In this document: piece by piece, positions 42,364-51,676 of the stretch
Numbering within the stretch: the first letter of the stretch is position 1
Layout of the letters: every line of letters starts with the position of its first letter
From: Bradyrhizobium sp. BTAi1
GTDB lineage: Bacteria; Pseudomonadota; Alphaproteobacteria; Rhizobiales; Xanthobacteraceae
DNA: 64,000 nucleotides
Assembly: GCF_000015165.1 (NCBI RefSeq)
Contig: NC_009485.1
Span: forward strand, 186,001-250,000
Direction: 5' to 3'
Translations under genes and position numbers: made by a program
Notes under the pieces: model-generated
What the model was told of the DNA's origin: nothing
The model's input: only the letters and a program-made list of their open reading frames with translations
Databases searched by the model: none

Positions 42364-43170
42364 ATGATGTCAGATACGCTGCGGGCGGTGCTTCTCGGGA
42401 TTATCGAGGGCGTCACCGAATTTCTTCCCGTATCGTCGACAGGCCATCTGTTGCTGGCGGAACGCTTCTTCGGCCTCGGCGAGGACGGCTTCTGGAAGAG
42501 CTTCGCGATCCTGATCCAGCTCGGCGCCATCCTCGCGATCGTTGCGCTGTACTTCTTCAAGCTGTCGCGCGTCGCCATCGGCGCGCTGTCGAACGCTGAC
42601 GACCGTCGCTTCATCATCGGCGTGCTGATCGCCTTCCTGCCCGCCGTGATCATCGGCCTCATCGCCGGCAAATACATCAAGGCGCTCCTGTTCGATCCCT
42701 GGGTCGTCTGCTTCTCGCTGATCGTCGGCGGCGCCATCCTGCTGTGGGTCGACCAGATCGATCTGAAGCCAAGGGAGCACGACGCCACGCGCTATCCGCT
42801 GCTGATGTATCTCTGGATCGGCGTGGCGCAGTGCCTGGCGATGATCCCCGGCGTGTCGCGCTCTGGCGCGACCATCGTGGCCGCGATGCTGCTCGGCGGC
42901 GACAAGCGCTCGGCCGCGGAATTCTCCTTCTTCCTGGCGATCCCGACCATGGTCGGCGCCTTCGTCTACGACTTCTACAAGAGCCGCGCCGAGATGACGT
43001 CCGACCATCTCGGCCTGGTCGCGATCGGCTTCGTCGTGTCCTTCATCACCGCGATGATCGTGGTGAAGGCCTTCCTCGGCTACGTCACCCGCCACGGCTT
43101 CGTGCTGTTTGCCTGGTGGCGCGTCATCGTCGGTACTTTGGGCCTGATCGCGCTGGCGCTCGGCAAGTAG
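42364..43170 (+). CDS. uppP: Undecaprenyl-diphosphatase UppP (BacA-type)
   Basis: UppP is an inner-membrane phosphatase that recycles undecaprenyl pyrophosphate for cell-wall synthesis. The 268-residue protein has the two signature motifs EGVTEFLPVSSTGHLLL near residue 16 and PGVSRSGATIVAAMLLGG near 165, and about eight membrane segments. It should not be confused with the peptide transporter BacA. An inverted repeat follows its stop. Confidence 0.96.
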   Translation: MMSDTLRAVLLGIIEGVTEFLPVSSTGHLLLAERFFGLGEDGFWKSFAILIQLGAILAIVALYFFKLSRVAIGALSNADDRRFIIGVLIAFLPAVIIGLIAGKYIKALLFDPWVVCFSLIVGGAILLWVDQIDLKPREHDATRYPLLMYLWIGVAQCLAMIPGVSRSGATIVAAMLLGGDKRSAAEFSFFLAIPTMVGAFVYDFYKSRAEMTSDHLGLVAIGFVVSFITAMIVVKAFLGYVTRHGFVLFAWWRVIVGTLGLIALALGK

Positions 43171-43188
43171 GTCCGGCTTTCACCGCTC

Positions 43189-43268
43189 GTCATTGCGAGG
43201 AGCGAAGCGACGAAGCAATCCAGGGTCCCGTTCACGACTCTGGATTGCTTCGCGTCGCTCGCAATGAC
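43189..43268. repeat. Dispersed inverted repeat (gtcattgcgag ... ctcgcaatgac)
   Basis: The outer arms gtcattgcgag and ctcgcaatgac are perfect complements, and inner arms gaagcaatccag and ctggattgcttc pair as well, giving a long cruciform-like element. It lies between convergent uppP and the NDUFA9-like gene and is a second copy of the element at 25431-25510. Confidence 0.85.
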
Positions 43269-43289
43269 GCGGAGAGGGCAGGGGCTCTC

Positions 43290-44270
43290 TCACGCGTTCT
43301 TGCGCTGGAATTGACCCGCCGGACGGAAGCGCCAGAGATATTGCGGGCCGATCGCCTCGAGCGAATCCGGCGTGATGCCGAGGCCCTGCAAGGTCAGCCC
43401 GGCGGCCTTCGCCGTCTCCGACACGACATTGTCGGAGCGCAGCAGCTCGACCTGGTCCGGCGTCAGCTTCAGCGGTCCGGGCGCGAATTGCAGCAGTGCC
43501 GCCTGCAGCCGGGCGAGCCCGAATGGCAGCGGCAGCAGCGCGCGGTCGCGGTCGGTGATGTCGAGGATGATCTTGAGAATCTCGCGGAAGCTCAGCACCT
43601 CCGGCCCGCCGAGTTCGTAGGTCGCACCTGCCTGCGCCTTGCCGTCGACCGCGTCCGCGACCGCGGTCGCGACATCGCCGACATAGACCGGCTGCATTTT
43701 GGTCTCGCCGCCGCCGATCAGCGGCAGGAACGGCGAGATGCGCGCCAGCCCCGCAAAGCGATTGGTGAACTGGTCCTCAGGACCGAACACGACCGATGGC
43801 CGCATGATCACGGCCTCGGGCACCGCGGCCAGCGCAGCAGCCTCGCCGGCCGCCTTGGCGCGGGCGTAGCTCGCTGTCGATTCCGCGTCCGCGCCGATCG
43901 CCGAGACGTGCACCAGCCGGGCGCCGGCCGCCGCCGCAGCCTTGGCGACATTCGCGGCGCCCTCGGCCTGGACGGCCTCGAAGGTCTGGGCACCGCTCTC
44001 GGTCAGGATGCCGACGAGGTTGATGGCGACGTGGCTGTCGCGCAGCGCCGCCGCGACCGATTCGGGATAGCGCAGATTGGCCTGCACGGTGTGGATCTGG
44101 CCGACCCGGCCGAGCGGCTGCAAATGGCCAGCGAGCTCCGGCCGGCGCACGGCGACGCGGATGCGGTAGTCGCGCTTGGCCAGCGCCCGGACCACGTTGC
44201 GGCCGACGAAGCCGGAGCCGCCGAACACGGTGACGAGGGTGTCCAGATTCGATGCCAGATTCGTTGCCAT
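43290..44270 (-). CDS. NDUFA9-like NAD(P)-binding (atypical SDR) protein
   Basis: The 326-residue protein starts with a Rossmann motif VFGGSGFVGRNVVRALAKRDYRIRVAVRRPE and has IHTVQANLRYPESVAAAL and HVSAIGADAESTASYARAKAAGEAAA. This is the complex I NDUFA9 subfamily of atypical short-chain dehydrogenases. In alphaproteobacteria such proteins may support quinone or complex I function, but this is not shown here. The typical YxxxK is replaced by YARAK. Confidence 0.88.
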   Translation of the reverse strand: MATNLASNLDTLVTVFGGSGFVGRNVVRALAKRDYRIRVAVRRPELAGHLQPLGRVGQIHTVQANLRYPESVAAALRDSHVAINLVGILTESGAQTFEAVQAEGAANVAKAAAAAGARLVHVSAIGADAESTASYARAKAAGEAAALAAVPEAVIMRPSVVFGPEDQFTNRFAGLARISPFLPLIGGGETKMQPVYVGDVATAVADAVDGKAQAGATYELGGPEVLSFREILKIILDITDRDRALLPLPFGLARLQAALLQFAPGPLKLTPDQVELLRSDNVVSETAKAAGLTLQGLGITPDSLEAIGPQYLWRFRPAGQFQRKNA

Positions 44271-44494
44271 GGGATCATTCCTGGGATTGCATCCGGACGG
44301 TCCGTCCGCCCGGAGGAGGGCTCTTTGCGGCGATTCGCACCCCGCGGCCCGCCATCTTGCGCCGCTATATAGCCCATCGTCCGCATCGCGGAAAAGGGAG
44401 CCGTGTTTTTGCGTATCGGGTGAGAAAAATTGTCATCTTGGGCCTTCAGCGGTTTGACAAGCGCGCGTCCGATCCGTACACACCGCCCACACAT

Positions 44495-44581
<87 letters not shown>

Positions 44582-44792
44582 TTTTTGGTGACCTCCCCCG
44601 CACAAGAGATGTCCGACAGGCGACCGCGCTGAAGCGCGTCGTGATTGGATTGACGCGGGCGCTGGTCGAGCCCCGACGCGGCCGGCTCGAACTTCGTCGC
44701 CGTCTCACCGCATGCCGAGATCGATCTCCGGCCTCCGCACGGTTCTCGCAACCGCGCATCTGTGGATGACGGAAGCTCAATCCATGTCACCC

Positions 44793-45551
44793 TCAATCCC
44801 TGTTCGCCGGCGTCTGGATGAAGCCGCGATTCCACGTCGGGCTGATCAGGATCTCGTTGACGCAGACGCGCGGCGGCATGTTTGCCACGAACGCGATCGT
44901 GCGGCCGAGGTCTTCCGGCTGCAGCATCCGCGCCTGCTCTTCCGCGCTCGGCACGACCGGCCGCTGCTCCAGAATCGGCGTCGCGACCTCGCCCGGCATC
45001 AGGCAGCAGGCGCGCAAGCCGTGCATGCATTCCTCCATGTTGAACGAGTGGGTCAGCGCCAGCACCGCATGCTTGGTCGAGGTATAGGCCGGCCCCGGCA
45101 TCTTGGAGACATGGCGTCCCGCCCAGGACGATACGTTGATGATGGTGCCGTCCGCTTGCGCGCGCATCGCCGGCAGCACCGCCTTCATGCAATACAGCAC
45201 GCCATTGAGATTGATCTCGACCAGCTGGTTCCAGCCGTCGAGCGTCATGTCGTCCCAGCGTCGCTTGGGTACGTTCACGCCGGCTGAGTTCACCAGCAGA
45301 TCGATGCGGCCGTGCCGCGCCAGGATGGCGTCGGCCGCGGCCTGCACCTCCGCCGCCTTGGCGACGTCGAGCGGAACGGCCTCGGCCGTGCCGCCAGCGG
45401 CCGCGATCTTCGCCGCCACCGTTTCGAGCGCAGCCTTGCGCCGGCCCGACACGATTACTGTCCAGCCGTCGGCGGCGAGCGCCAGCGCGCCGGCCTCACC
45501 GATGCCCGTGCCGCCGCCGGTGATCCACGCGATCCGTTTCCTCTTGGTCAT
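44793..45551 (-). CDS. SDR family oxidoreductase
   Basis: The 252-residue classical short-chain dehydrogenase has the cofactor motif WITGGGTGIGEAGALAL near residue 10, NSAGVN near 88 and the catalytic YTSTK near 155, with the preceding Ser in NVSSWAG. It would oxidise an alcohol or reduce a ketone with NAD(P). The substrate cannot be told. It is divergent from matB with 179 bases between. Confidence 0.9.
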   Translation of the reverse strand: MTKRKRIAWITGGGTGIGEAGALALAADGWTVIVSGRRKAALETVAAKIAAAGGTAEAVPLDVAKAAEVQAAADAILARHGRIDLLVNSAGVNVPKRRWDDMTLDGWNQLVEINLNGVLYCMKAVLPAMRAQADGTIINVSSWAGRHVSKMPGPAYTSTKHAVLALTHSFNMEECMHGLRACCLMPGEVATPILEQRPVVPSAEEQARMLQPEDLGRTIAFVANMPPRVCVNEILISPTWNRGFIQTPANRD

Positions 45552-45730
45552 TTGCCAGCGTCTCCCGTTGCCTTCGAAAGGGCGTTTTTGCTAAGGCAGC
45601 CTCGATCAGAGACGGCAACCCTGGCGACATCGCCGGTGCCATCCGCCGTCCCGGCCCTTTTCGTCTTCGTCGAGCACGATGTTCCGCCGGCTGGCACTGC
45701 CGGCCGGTCACCGCTCCAGGGGAATGTTGC

Positions 45731-47257
45731 ATGAACCAGACCGCCAACGCCAATCTGTTCGCCCGCTTGTTCGACGGTCTCGACGATCCCAGCCGCCTCG
45801 CGATCGAGACCCATGACGGTCAGCGCATCACCTATGGCGACCTGATTGCGCGCGCGGGCCAGATGGCGAATGTGCTGGTCAGCAGGGGCGTGAAGCCGGG
45901 CGACCGCGTCGCGGCGCAGACCGAGAAATCAGTGTCGGGCCTCGTGCTCTATCTCGCCACGGTCCGCGCCGGCGGCGTCTATCTGCCGCTCAACACGGCC
46001 TACACGCTCAACGAGCTCGACTATTTCATCGGCGACGCCGAGCCGACCGTCGTCGTGTGCGATCCCGCCAAGGCCGAGGGCATCCGCACGCTGGCTGCCA
46101 AGGTCGGCGCCACGGTGGACACGCTCGATGCGTCAGGCAAGGGCTCGCTGACCGAGGCCGCCGACAAGGCCGCCACCGCGTTCACCACCGTGCCGCGCGG
46201 CGCCGACGATCTCGCCGCGATCCTCTATACGTCAGGCACCACCGGCCGCTCCAAAGGCGCGATGCTGTCCCACGACAATCTCGCCTCGAACTCGCTGACC
46301 CTGATCGACTACTGGCGCTTCACCAAGGACGACGTGCTGATCCACGCGCTGCCGATCTATCATACGCATGGCCTGTTCGTGGCCAGCAACGTGACGCTGT
46401 TCGCGCGCGCGTCGATGATCTTCCTGCCCAAGCTCGATCCCGACCTGATCATCAATCTGATGGCACGCGCCACCGTGCTGATGGGCGTGCCGACCTTCTA
46501 CACCCGGCTGCTGCAGAACCCGCGGCTGAACAAAGAGACGACCAGCCACATGCGTCTCTTCATCTCCGGCTCTGCGCCTTTGCTCGCCGACACCCATCGC
46601 GAATGGTTCGCGCGCACCGGCCACGCCGTGCTCGAGCGCTACGGCATGACCGAGACCAACATGAACACGTCGAACCCGTATGATGGCGAGCGCGTGCCCG
46701 GCGCGGTCGGCTTCCCGCTGCCTGGCGTGTCCGTGCGCGTGACCGATCCCGAGACCGGCAAGGAGCTCGCGCGCGACGAGATCGGCATGATCGAGGTGAA
46801 GGGCCCGAACGTGTTCAAGGGCTATTGGCGGATGCCGGAGAAGACCAAGTCGGAGTTCCGTCCTGACGGCTTCTTCATCACCGGCGACCTCGGCAAGATC
46901 GACACGCAGGGCTACGTCCACATCGTCGGGCGCGGCAAGGATCTGGTCATCTCCGGCGGCTTCAACGTCTATCCGAAGGAGATCGAGAGCGAGATCGACG
47001 CCATGCCGGGCGTGGTCGAGTCCGCCGTCATCGGCGTGCCGCATGCCGATTTCGGCGAGGGCGTCACGGCGGTCGTCGTGCGTCACCCCGGTGCTGACGT
47101 CAATGAAGCCAGCGTGCTCAAGGGGCTCGACGGCCGGCTGGCCAAGTTCAAGATGCCGAAGCGCGTGTTCGTGGTCGACGAGCTGCCGCGCAACACCATG
47201 GGCAAGGTGCAGAAGAACGTGCTGCGTGATCAGTACAAGGACATCTATACGAAATGA
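45731..47257 (+). CDS. matB: Malonyl-CoA synthetase MatB
   Basis: MatB forms malonyl-CoA (or methylmalonyl-CoA) from the free acid, ATP and CoA. The 508-residue ANL-family enzyme has the AMP-binding motif AILYTSGTTGRSKGAMLSHDN near residue 163, YGMTETNMNTSNPY near 305 and the catalytic Lys region PRNTMGKVQKNVL near the C-terminus. It is very close, from memory, to the well-studied R. palustris MatB, in which the Lys of NTMGK is controlled by acetylation. Malonyl-CoA is also the extender for the type III PKS in this window, though the genes are 23 kb apart. Confidence 0.93.
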   Translation: MNQTANANLFARLFDGLDDPSRLAIETHDGQRITYGDLIARAGQMANVLVSRGVKPGDRVAAQTEKSVSGLVLYLATVRAGGVYLPLNTAYTLNELDYFIGDAEPTVVVCDPAKAEGIRTLAAKVGATVDTLDASGKGSLTEAADKAATAFTTVPRGADDLAAILYTSGTTGRSKGAMLSHDNLASNSLTLIDYWRFTKDDVLIHALPIYHTHGLFVASNVTLFARASMIFLPKLDPDLIINLMARATVLMGVPTFYTRLLQNPRLNKETTSHMRLFISGSAPLLADTHREWFARTGHAVLERYGMTETNMNTSNPYDGERVPGAVGFPLPGVSVRVTDPETGKELARDEIGMIEVKGPNVFKGYWRMPEKTKSEFRPDGFFITGDLGKIDTQGYVHIVGRGKDLVISGGFNVYPKEIESEIDAMPGVVESAVIGVPHADFGEGVTAVVVRHPGADVNEASVLKGLDGRLAKFKMPKRVFVVDELPRNTMGKVQKNVLRDQYKDIYTK

Positions 47258-47263
47258 GAGCGG

Positions 47264-47521
47264 CTAGCGCCGTCGCCCGATCCTAAGACCCACGAGTGCC
47301 GCCAGCGGCGGCGCGGCGCAGATCAAGATCAGTTCCAGCACGGCGAACGAAGCGACCTCGTGCTGGATGGCCAGAGCAAGACACGCGGCAAACAGGCCGG
47401 CCGCGGTGAAGCCGAGGATGCAGGTCAAAGGCTCCTCGGCCGGCTCGTGCGAGGACGCTTGCCGCGCGGGCAGCGCTGCCGGGCGTTCGGTGGTTGTCGG
47501 CCGGACCGTTGGCACGGGCAT
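47264..47521 (-). CDS. Small hypothetical membrane protein
   Basis: The 85-residue protein starts at the ATG at 47521, preceded by a strong GGGAGG ribosome site. A polar, proline-rich N-terminus is followed by two membrane segments (CILGFTAAGLFAACLALAI and FAVLELILICAAPPLAALVGL) and ends RIGRRR. I do not recognise a family. Its stop is six bases from the convergent matB stop. Confidence 0.65.
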   Translation of the reverse strand: MPVPTVRPTTTERPAALPARQASSHEPAEEPLTCILGFTAAGLFAACLALAIQHEVASFAVLELILICAAPPLAALVGLRIGRRR

Positions 47522-47539
47522 CGGACCTCCCTGCAGCAC

Positions 47540-48096
47540 GGCTTTTTTGCTCGCGTCTCACCGCAGACTAGGTGAAGGCGTCTGAGCCCGACATGCGGCA
47601 AAATCGACCAGCGGCAAGATACGGGCATCGGTCGGCAGGAACGCGGCACGCCGGTGCCGACTTGTTCCAGAGCCGAGCCGGCGACCTGCGCGACCCGTTC
47701 CTTCGTCCCGCGAATCCTTCCGGTCAGCCTTGCAGATTTGTCGCCCCGCGGAGCCCTGCGGATCGCGAAACCGACGTCGTCAGGTCCGTAGTTAAGCGGT
47801 GAATCAATGCTCTACGATCTGCGTTATTTACGCGTTCTACCGCGTTCGTGGCAGCCGGCGCGAGGAGTTAGAAGTGAATGGAAATTCGCTATATGATCGA
47901 TGTGCTGGGTCCTGGCATACCACGGTGGCCATTGATCCTTTTTTCACTGCTGACCTAGTACTGAATCGCTGTTCGGTTTTGGGCCATTTGTTCGTTGCAA
48001 GGCCTGTTCCTTCTCCGTAAATAAAGCCCGCCTTGCCGATCCGCACGGCCGCAAGCCCCTTCCGTTCACGGCCCACAAGAAATCATCAAAGCACCA
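47540..48096. other. Intergenic region upstream of sdhC
   Basis: These 557 bases hold no gene I can support. The part from about 47800 to 48020 is clearly richer in A+T than the surroundings and probably carries the sdh promoter and regulatory sites, but I could not pick a convincing -35/-10 pair or operator. Confidence 0.6.
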
Positions 48097-48495
48097 ATGA
48101 CAGCCAGGATCGAACGACCGCTTTCGCCGCATCTGCAAACCTACCGTTGGACGCTGACGATGATCCTGTCGATCGTCCACCGCGCCACCGGGGTTGCACT
48201 TTATTTCGGGACGCTGCTGCTGGCCTGGTGGTTGATCGCCGCCGCGTCCGGTCCAAGCGCCTATTCCTACGTCCAGGGCTTCATGGGCAGCTTCCTCGGC
48301 CGCCTGATCATGTTCGGCTACACCTGGGCGCTGCTGCACCATCTGTTGTCCGGCATCCGTCACTTCGTCTGGGACCTCGGTTACGGCTTCAAGCCGAACG
48401 AGCGTGAGACTTTGACCTGGGGCGCACTGATCGGCGGCATCACCTTGACCGTTCTGGTGTGGATCGTGGCTTACGCCGTGGGAGGTGGCCGATGA
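48097..48495 (+). CDS. sdhC: Succinate dehydrogenase cytochrome b556 subunit
   Basis: The 132-residue membrane anchor of complex II has three membrane helices, RPLSPHLQTYRWTLTMILSIVHRATGVAL at the N-terminus (quinone-site Ser and Arg) and the heme-ligand region LLHHLLSGIRHFVWDLG. It anchors SdhAB and passes electrons to ubiquinone. Its stop overlaps the sdhD start by ATGA. Confidence 0.96.
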   Translation: MTARIERPLSPHLQTYRWTLTMILSIVHRATGVALYFGTLLLAWWLIAAASGPSAYSYVQGFMGSFLGRLIMFGYTWALLHHLLSGIRHFVWDLGYGFKPNERETLTWGALIGGITLTVLVWIVAYAVGGGR

Positions 48496-48890
48496 GCGAC
48501 GCACGCGCGAAATCGATGCGGACCCCGCTGGGCCGCGTCCGCAACCTCGGCGCCGCCCATTCCGGCACCAGCGACTTCTGGCGCCAGCGCATCACCGCGG
48601 TTGCGATGACCTTGCTGATCGTGCCCGTGGTCGTGGTGGTGATCATGCTGCTCGGCCGCAACCAGGCCGGCGCTGCGCAGATCCTCGGCTCGCTGCCGAT
48701 CGCGCTGATCATGCTGCTGTTCGTCATCGCGAGCTGCTGGCACATGAAGATCGGCATGCAGGTCGTGATCGAGGACTATGTCCACAGCGAGCCGCTTAAG
48801 CTCGTTGCGATCATGGCTAACAACTTCTTTGCGGTGACCGTGGCGCTCGCCTCGATCTACGCCCTCATCAAACTGTCCACTGGAGTCTAG
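48492..48890 (+). CDS. sdhD: Succinate dehydrogenase membrane anchor subunit
   Basis: The 132-residue protein begins MSDARAKSMRTPLGRVRNLGAAHSGTSDFWRQRITAVAM and contains three membrane helices, with the conserved SCWHMKIGMQVVIEDYVH carrying the heme-ligand His and a quinone-site Asp-Tyr. It is coupled to sdhC by ATGA overlap and followed after three bases by sdhA. Confidence 0.96.
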   Translation: MSDARAKSMRTPLGRVRNLGAAHSGTSDFWRQRITAVAMTLLIVPVVVVVIMLLGRNQAGAAQILGSLPIALIMLLFVIASCWHMKIGMQVVIEDYVHSEPLKLVAIMANNFFAVTVALASIYALIKLSTGV

Positions 48891-48893
48891 CCC

Positions 48894-50729
48894 ATGGCCG
48901 GCGGAGCAAATGGCAGCGCGAACGGCGCGCCCGCGACGAACGGAAAAGCCTATCCGATCGAGGACCACACCTACGACGTCGTCGTGGTCGGCGCAGGCGG
49001 TGCCGGACTGCGCGCGGTGGTCGGCTGCAGCGAAGCGGGCCTGCGCACGGCCTGCATCACCAAGGTGTTCCCGACCCGCTCGCACACCGTGGCGGCGCAG
49101 GGCGGCATCTCGGCCTCGCTCGGCAACATGCACCAGGACGACTGGCGCTGGCACATGTACGACACCGTCAAGGGGTCGGACTGGCTCGGCGACCAGGACG
49201 CGATCGAATACATGGTGCGCAATGCGCCCGACGCGGTCTACGAGCTCGAACATTGGGGCGTGCCGTTCTCGCGCACCGAAGACGGCAAGATCTATCAGCG
49301 TCCGTTCGGCGGCATGACCATCGACTTCGGCAAGAGCCAGGCGCAGCGCACCTGCGCCGCCGCCGACCGTACCGGCCACGCCATGCTGCACACGATGTAT
49401 GGCCAGTCGCTGCGCCACGCCGCGGAGTTCTTCATCGAGTTCTTCGCCATCGACCTGATCATGGACGACCAGGGCGTCTGCCGCGGCGTCATCGCGCTGA
49501 AGCTCGACGACGGCACGCTGCACCGCTTCCGCGCCCAGACCACGATCCTGGCCACCGGCGGTTACGGCCGCGCCTACGCGTCCTGCACCTCGGCGCATAC
49601 CTGCACCGGAGACGGCGGCGGCATGGCGCTGCGCGCCGGCCTGCCACTGCAGGACATGGAATTCGTGCAGTTCCACCCCACTGGCATCTATGGCTCGGGT
49701 TGTCTGGTCACCGAGGGTGCACGCGGCGAAGGCGGCTATCTCGTCAACGCCGAGGGCGAGCGCTTCATGGAGCGCTATGCGCCGTCCGCCAAGGACCTCG
49801 CCTCGCGCGACGTCGTCTCGCGCGCGATGACCATCGAGATCCGCGAAGGCCGCGGCGTCGGCAAGAAGAAGGACCACATCTTCCTGCATCTCGACCATCT
49901 CGATCCGAAGGTGCTGGCCGAGCGTCTGCCGGGCATCTCCGAATCGGCCAAGATCTTCGCCAATGTCGACGTGACCCGCGAGCCGATCCCGATCGTGCCG
50001 ACGGTGCACTACAACATGGGCGGCATCCCGACCAACTATCACGCCGAGGTGCTGACCAAGAAGGACGGCGACGACAACGCCATCGTGCCCGGCCTGATGG
50101 CGGTGGGCGAGGCGGCCTGCGTCTCCGTGCACGGCGCCAACCGGCTCGGCTCGAACTCGCTGATCGACCTCGTCGTGTTCGGACGCGCTGCCGCGCTGCG
50201 GCTCGCGGAGAAGCTGACGCCGAACGGCAAGCAGCCGGATCTGCCGAAGGACTCGGCCGACATGGCGCTCAGCCGGCTCGACCGTTATCGCTACGCCTCC
50301 GGCGGCACGCCGACGGCGAAGCTGCGCGAGAGCATGCAGCATGTGATGCAGACCAACTGCGCCGTGTTCCGCACCGGCGAAGTGCTGCAGGAAGGCCACA
50401 ACCTGATCCACAAGGTCCATGGCGGCATCGGCGACATTGCCGTCTCCGACCGTTCGCTGGTGTGGAATTCCGACCTGATCGAGACCTTGGAGTTCGACAA
50501 TCTGATCGCCCAGGCGGTGGTCACGATGGACTCCGCCGCCAATCGCACCGAGAGCCGCGGCGCGCATGCCCGCGAGGACTTCCCGGATCGCGACGACAAG
50601 AACTGGATGAAGCACACGCTGGCGTGGATCGACCAGAACGGCCAGACCACGATCGATTACCGCCCGGTGCACAACTACACCATGACCAACGACGTGCAGT
50701 ACATCCCGCCGAAAGCGCGTGTGTACTGA
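48894..50729 (+). CDS. sdhA: Succinate dehydrogenase flavoprotein subunit
   Basis: The 611-residue SdhA oxidises succinate to fumarate with covalently bound FAD. The FAD motif [16 protein letters not shown] is near residue 27, the covalent-FAD His is in [17 protein letters not shown], and the active-site region [23 protein letters not shown] is near 260, with the Arg in ATGGYGRAY upstream. It continues the sdhCDAB operon, and sdhB follows after 33 bases. Confidence 0.98.
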   Translation: MAGGANGSANGAPATNGKAYPIEDHTYDVVVVGAGGAGLRAVVGCSEAGLRTACITKVFPTRSHTVAAQGGISASLGNMHQDDWRWHMYDTVKGSDWLGDQDAIEYMVRNAPDAVYELEHWGVPFSRTEDGKIYQRPFGGMTIDFGKSQAQRTCAAADRTGHAMLHTMYGQSLRHAAEFFIEFFAIDLIMDDQGVCRGVIALKLDDGTLHRFRAQTTILATGGYGRAYASCTSAHTCTGDGGGMALRAGLPLQDMEFVQFHPTGIYGSGCLVTEGARGEGGYLVNAEGERFMERYAPSAKDLASRDVVSRAMTIEIREGRGVGKKKDHIFLHLDHLDPKVLAERLPGISESAKIFANVDVTREPIPIVPTVHYNMGGIPTNYHAEVLTKKDGDDNAIVPGLMAVGEAACVSVHGANRLGSNSLIDLVVFGRAAALRLAEKLTPNGKQPDLPKDSADMALSRLDRYRYASGGTPTAKLRESMQHVMQTNCAVFRTGEVLQEGHNLIHKVHGGIGDIAVSDRSLVWNSDLIETLEFDNLIAQAVVTMDSAANRTESRGAHAREDFPDRDDKNWMKHTLAWIDQNGQTTIDYRPVHNYTMTNDVQYIPPKARVY

Positions 50730-50762
50730 GCCCGTCCGTCATAACAAAGAAGGCCTCCCGAA

Positions 50763-51545
50763 ATGGCTGAGTTCGCACTTCCCAAGAATTCGCAGATCAC
50801 CGGCGGCAAGACCTGGCCGAAGCCGGTGGGCGCTACCGAGGTCCGCGAGTTCAAGGTCTATCGTTGGAATCCGGATGACGGCAAGAATCCGAGCGTTGAT
50901 ACCTATTATGTCGACGTCAATGATTGCGGCCCGATGGTGCTCGACGGTCTGATCTGGATCAAGAACCATATCGATCCGTCGCTGACCTTCCGCCGCTCCT
51001 GCCGCGAGGGCGTGTGCGGCTCCTGCGCGATGAACATCGACGGCCAGAACACCCTGGCCTGCACCAAGTCGATGCACGACGTGAAGGATGGCGCGGTCAA
51101 GATCAACCCGCTGCCGCATCAGCCGGTGGTCAAGGACCTCGTACCGGATCTCACCAACTTCTACGCGCAATACGCTTCGATCGAGCCGTGGTTGAAGACG
51201 ACCTCGCCGACGCCGCAGAAGGAATGGCGGCAGAGCCACGAGGATCGCGAAAAGCTCGACGGTCTCTACGAGTGCATCCTGTGCGCCTGCTGCTCGACCT
51301 CGTGCCCGAGCTATTGGTGGAACAGCCAGCGCTATCTCGGACCGGCGGCGCTGCTGCAGGCCAACCGGTGGGTCAAGGACAGCCGCGACGAGGCGACCGG
51401 CGAGCGGCTCGACAATCTCGAGGACCCGTTCCGGCTCTACCGCTGCCACACCATCATGAATTGCGCCAAGGCCTGCCCGAAGGGCCTCAACCCGGCCGAG
51501 GCGATCGCCGAGCTCAAGCTGAAGCTGGTCGAGCGCCAGATCTAG
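50763..51545 (+). CDS. sdhB: Succinate dehydrogenase iron-sulfur subunit
   Basis: The 260-residue SdhB carries three clusters: a 2Fe-2S ferredoxin domain with [13 protein letters not shown], a 4Fe-4S motif [16 protein letters not shown] and the 3Fe-4S/4Fe-4S motif [17 protein letters not shown]. Electrons from SdhA pass through them to the SdhCD quinone site. It is the last gene of the operon and is followed by a strong hairpin. Confidence 0.98.
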   Translation: MAEFALPKNSQITGGKTWPKPVGATEVREFKVYRWNPDDGKNPSVDTYYVDVNDCGPMVLDGLIWIKNHIDPSLTFRRSCREGVCGSCAMNIDGQNTLACTKSMHDVKDGAVKINPLPHQPVVKDLVPDLTNFYAQYASIEPWLKTTSPTPQKEWRQSHEDREKLDGLYECILCACCSTSCPSYWWNSQRYLGPAALLQANRWVKDSRDEATGERLDNLEDPFRLYRCHTIMNCAKACPKGLNPAEAIAELKLKLVERQI

Positions 51546-51584
51546 CCGGGCGCCAGCCGACCAAACGATCGATCATCGGAGCTT

Positions 51585-51632
51585 GCGCCCGGAACCGTCA
51601 TAAGTTCCGGGCGCAGCTGGTTTGTAGCTTTG
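51585..51632 (+). terminator. Hairpin terminator after sdhB
   Basis: An 11-base perfect stem (gcgcccggaac at 51585-51595, gttccgggcgc at 51604-51614) with an 8-base loop lies 40 bases after the sdhB stop, followed by agctggtttgtagcttt. The T-run is broken, so Rho may assist. Confidence 0.7.
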
Positions 51633-51676
51633 GCCGATTGCGTTAAGCTCGTGGTCTTTTGGGGGCCGGAGCGACC

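Noticed and set aside
42364..43170. The peptide transporter BacA at the uppP gene
   Set aside because: Older names call UppP BacA, but the motifs EGVTEFLPVSSTGH and GVSRSGAT identify undecaprenyl-diphosphatase, not the SbmA/BacA transporter.
47572..48076. Short open frames before sdhC on both strands
   Set aside because: No ribosome site, no recognisable motif and AT-rich unusual composition; better explained as regulatory sequence.
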